Part shown: piece by piece, positions 60,595-64,000 of the stretch
Layout: each line of letters opens with the position of its first letter
How positions within the stretch are numbered: position 1 is the first letter of the stretch
NCBI RefSeq assembly: GCF_019797865.1
Contig: NZ_CP081869.1
Span: 806,001 to 870,000 of the forward strand
DNA length: 64,000 bases
Source of the DNA: Chenggangzhangella methanolivorans
GTDB lineage: Bacteria; Pseudomonadota; Alphaproteobacteria; Rhizobiales; Methylopilaceae
Reading direction: 5' to 3'
Program-made: the position numbers and the translations under genes
The notes under the pieces: generated by a model
Seen by the model: the letters and a program-made list of their open reading frames with translations, nothing else
Databases searched by the model: none
What the model was told of the DNA's origin: nothing

Positions 60595-61302
60595 ATGACC
60601 GAAGACGCCATGACCGCAGACCCCGTCCTCGTCCGCTTCGCGCGCGATTTCTCAAAGGGCGATCCGGACGCCGTCGCCCGGGCGCAGGCGTTCGCGGCCG
60701 CGCCGCCGACTGTGCCCGAGCAGATGGGCTTCTACGGCTCCGAGGACTATGGGCCGCAGGCCCGCGCCTATCTCGCGACGGTCTCGCACCTCAACAACGA
60801 GGGCCACGTCCAGGACGTCGAGGACAAATACGTCATCGAGCTGCTTCACCGCTGGCGCGACGAAGGGCGGTTCTCTCCGGACGATCTCCCGCCCGCCGCC
60901 AAGGCCGTGTTCGGCCCGATGCTGGCCGACGACTTCAGCGGCCTGTGGGACGCGCCCGACGCTCTTTCGCGCTACGTGGAGACTTTCTGCGCGACGTTCG
61001 CGGAGGCGGCGGCGGAGCTCGATGCCGCGCTCGCCGGGAAAGGCGACGCCCTGCTGTCGATCGACGCGACCGACGGCGACACAGTGTTCTTCGCCTTCGT
61101 CGCCCCCGAGATCGCCGAGCGCTGGCGCGACAAGGCCCTGTGCGAGTACGAAGGCTATGTGGCGGGCGTCCGCTCGCCGATGTGGGATCGGATGTACGCC
61201 TTTCTCGGCTACGGTCTCGGGCTCTATCACGAGCCCGGCTGGCGCGAGGCGCCGCCGCCCGGCACGCCCTCTCGCAAGCCCGACATTCCTTTCGCGCTGT
61301 GA
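60595..61302 (+). CDS. Hypothetical protein
   Basis: A 235-residue acidic, soluble protein with no signal peptide or membrane segment. It contains Y-G-S-E-D-Y-G-P-Q-A-R-A-Y-L-A-T-V-S-H-L-N-N-E-G-H-V-Q-D-V-E-D-K-Y near the N-terminus and a Tyr/Trp-rich end (W-D-R-M-Y-A-F-L-G-Y-G-L-G-L-Y-H-E-P-G-W). I do not recognise a family. It is divergent from the SDR gene and lies 168 nt upstream of carB; that gap holds no clear feature. Confidence 0.7.
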   Translation: MTEDAMTADPVLVRFARDFSKGDPDAVARAQAFAAAPPTVPEQMGFYGSEDYGPQARAYLATVSHLNNEGHVQDVEDKYVIELLHRWRDEGRFSPDDLPPAAKAVFGPMLADDFSGLWDAPDALSRYVETFCATFAEAAAELDAALAGKGDALLSIDATDGDTVFFAFVAPEIAERWRDKALCEYEGYVAGVRSPMWDRMYAFLGYGLGLYHEPGWREAPPPGTPSRKPDIPFAL

Positions 61303-61470
61303 CGGCGCGCACGCGCGCGGCCCCGGCGTCGGGGAAAGCCCAAAGCCCGGCTTCCCTGCCAGCGCGCGACTGTGTAAGGAACGCGCTCAGCCACGCATGA
61401 CTCCTCCGCGCTCCGCTCTTCTTCGAGCGGCGGCGCCGCGCCGCCTGCCGGCGCCCGATGGAAAGACCCG

Positions 61471-64000
<2,530 letters not shown>

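Overview
The window is about 64 kb of GC-rich DNA carrying ordinary bacterial housekeeping genes of alphaproteobacterial type. Several features point to the order Hyphomicrobiales (Rhizobiales): a complete dcw cell-division cluster followed by bamD-recN-ligA, an FtsZ with a long proline-rich linker, an extensin-family lipoprotein, a class Ic aspartate aminotransferase, and promoters with the EcfG general-stress consensus GGAAC-N16/17-CGTT. I cannot name the genus from sequence alone.

Layout. 1-3.3 kb: small secreted or hypothetical genes, a DUF971 gene divergent from moaA, and the remains of an alpha/beta hydrolase. 3.5-6.7 kb: two TRAP permease subunits and a TPR protein. 6.7-9.4 kb: otsA (with a likely EcfG promoter), a phosphoglycolate-phosphatase-type HAD enzyme and a small secreted protein. 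9.45-10.25 kb: four tandem ~200-bp palindromic units. 10.4-16.1 kb: degP, a PAS/MCP-like sensor, serB, miaA and an aminotransferase. 16.4-21.5 kb: ligA, recN and bamD. 21.6-22.4 kb: a DUF559 nuclease-like gene bracketed by double-hairpin repeats, where related genomes usually carry lpxC. 22.4-42.75 kb (minus strand): the dcw cluster, transcribed mraZ-rsmH-ftsL-ftsI-murE-murF-mraY-murD-ftsW-murG-murC-[mntA-hepT]-murB-ddl-ftsQ-ftsA-ftsZ, ending in a clear terminator. 42.75-43.6 kb: its regulatory region (phased TGGGN boxes and an inverted pair of DnaA-box-like sites) and the RNase P RNA. 43.6-46.1 kb: a lytic transglycosylase, AmpD-like amidase and DjlA. 46.3-51.6 kb: a fused 5-oxoprolinase/hydantoinase gene with an in-frame palindromic insert, panB and a ParDE module. 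51.6-64 kb: extensin lipoprotein, isochorismatase-like hydrolase, PH protein, YqeY, carA, DUF1835, GNAT, MFS, cupin, cold-shock protein, SDR, hypotheticals and the start of carB.

Quality of the sequence. About thirty reading-frame breaks occur in genes that are otherwise perfectly conserved, many of them essential (ftsZ, ftsA, murB, murC, murG, mraY, murF, ftsL, rsmH, carA, carB). Nearly all are repaired by one base, usually in a short homopolymer. Only one lies in the first 22 kb. They are best read as sequencing or assembly indels, so broken genes are given here as single CDS entries spanning both parts, with the break position stated.

Interspersed palindromes are the main non-genic structure. 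Four families (called F1-F4 here) lie between genes, provide stop codons to neighbouring genes, form a tandem array, carry a duplicated piece of recN, surround the DUF559 gene, and in one case sit in frame inside a coding sequence.
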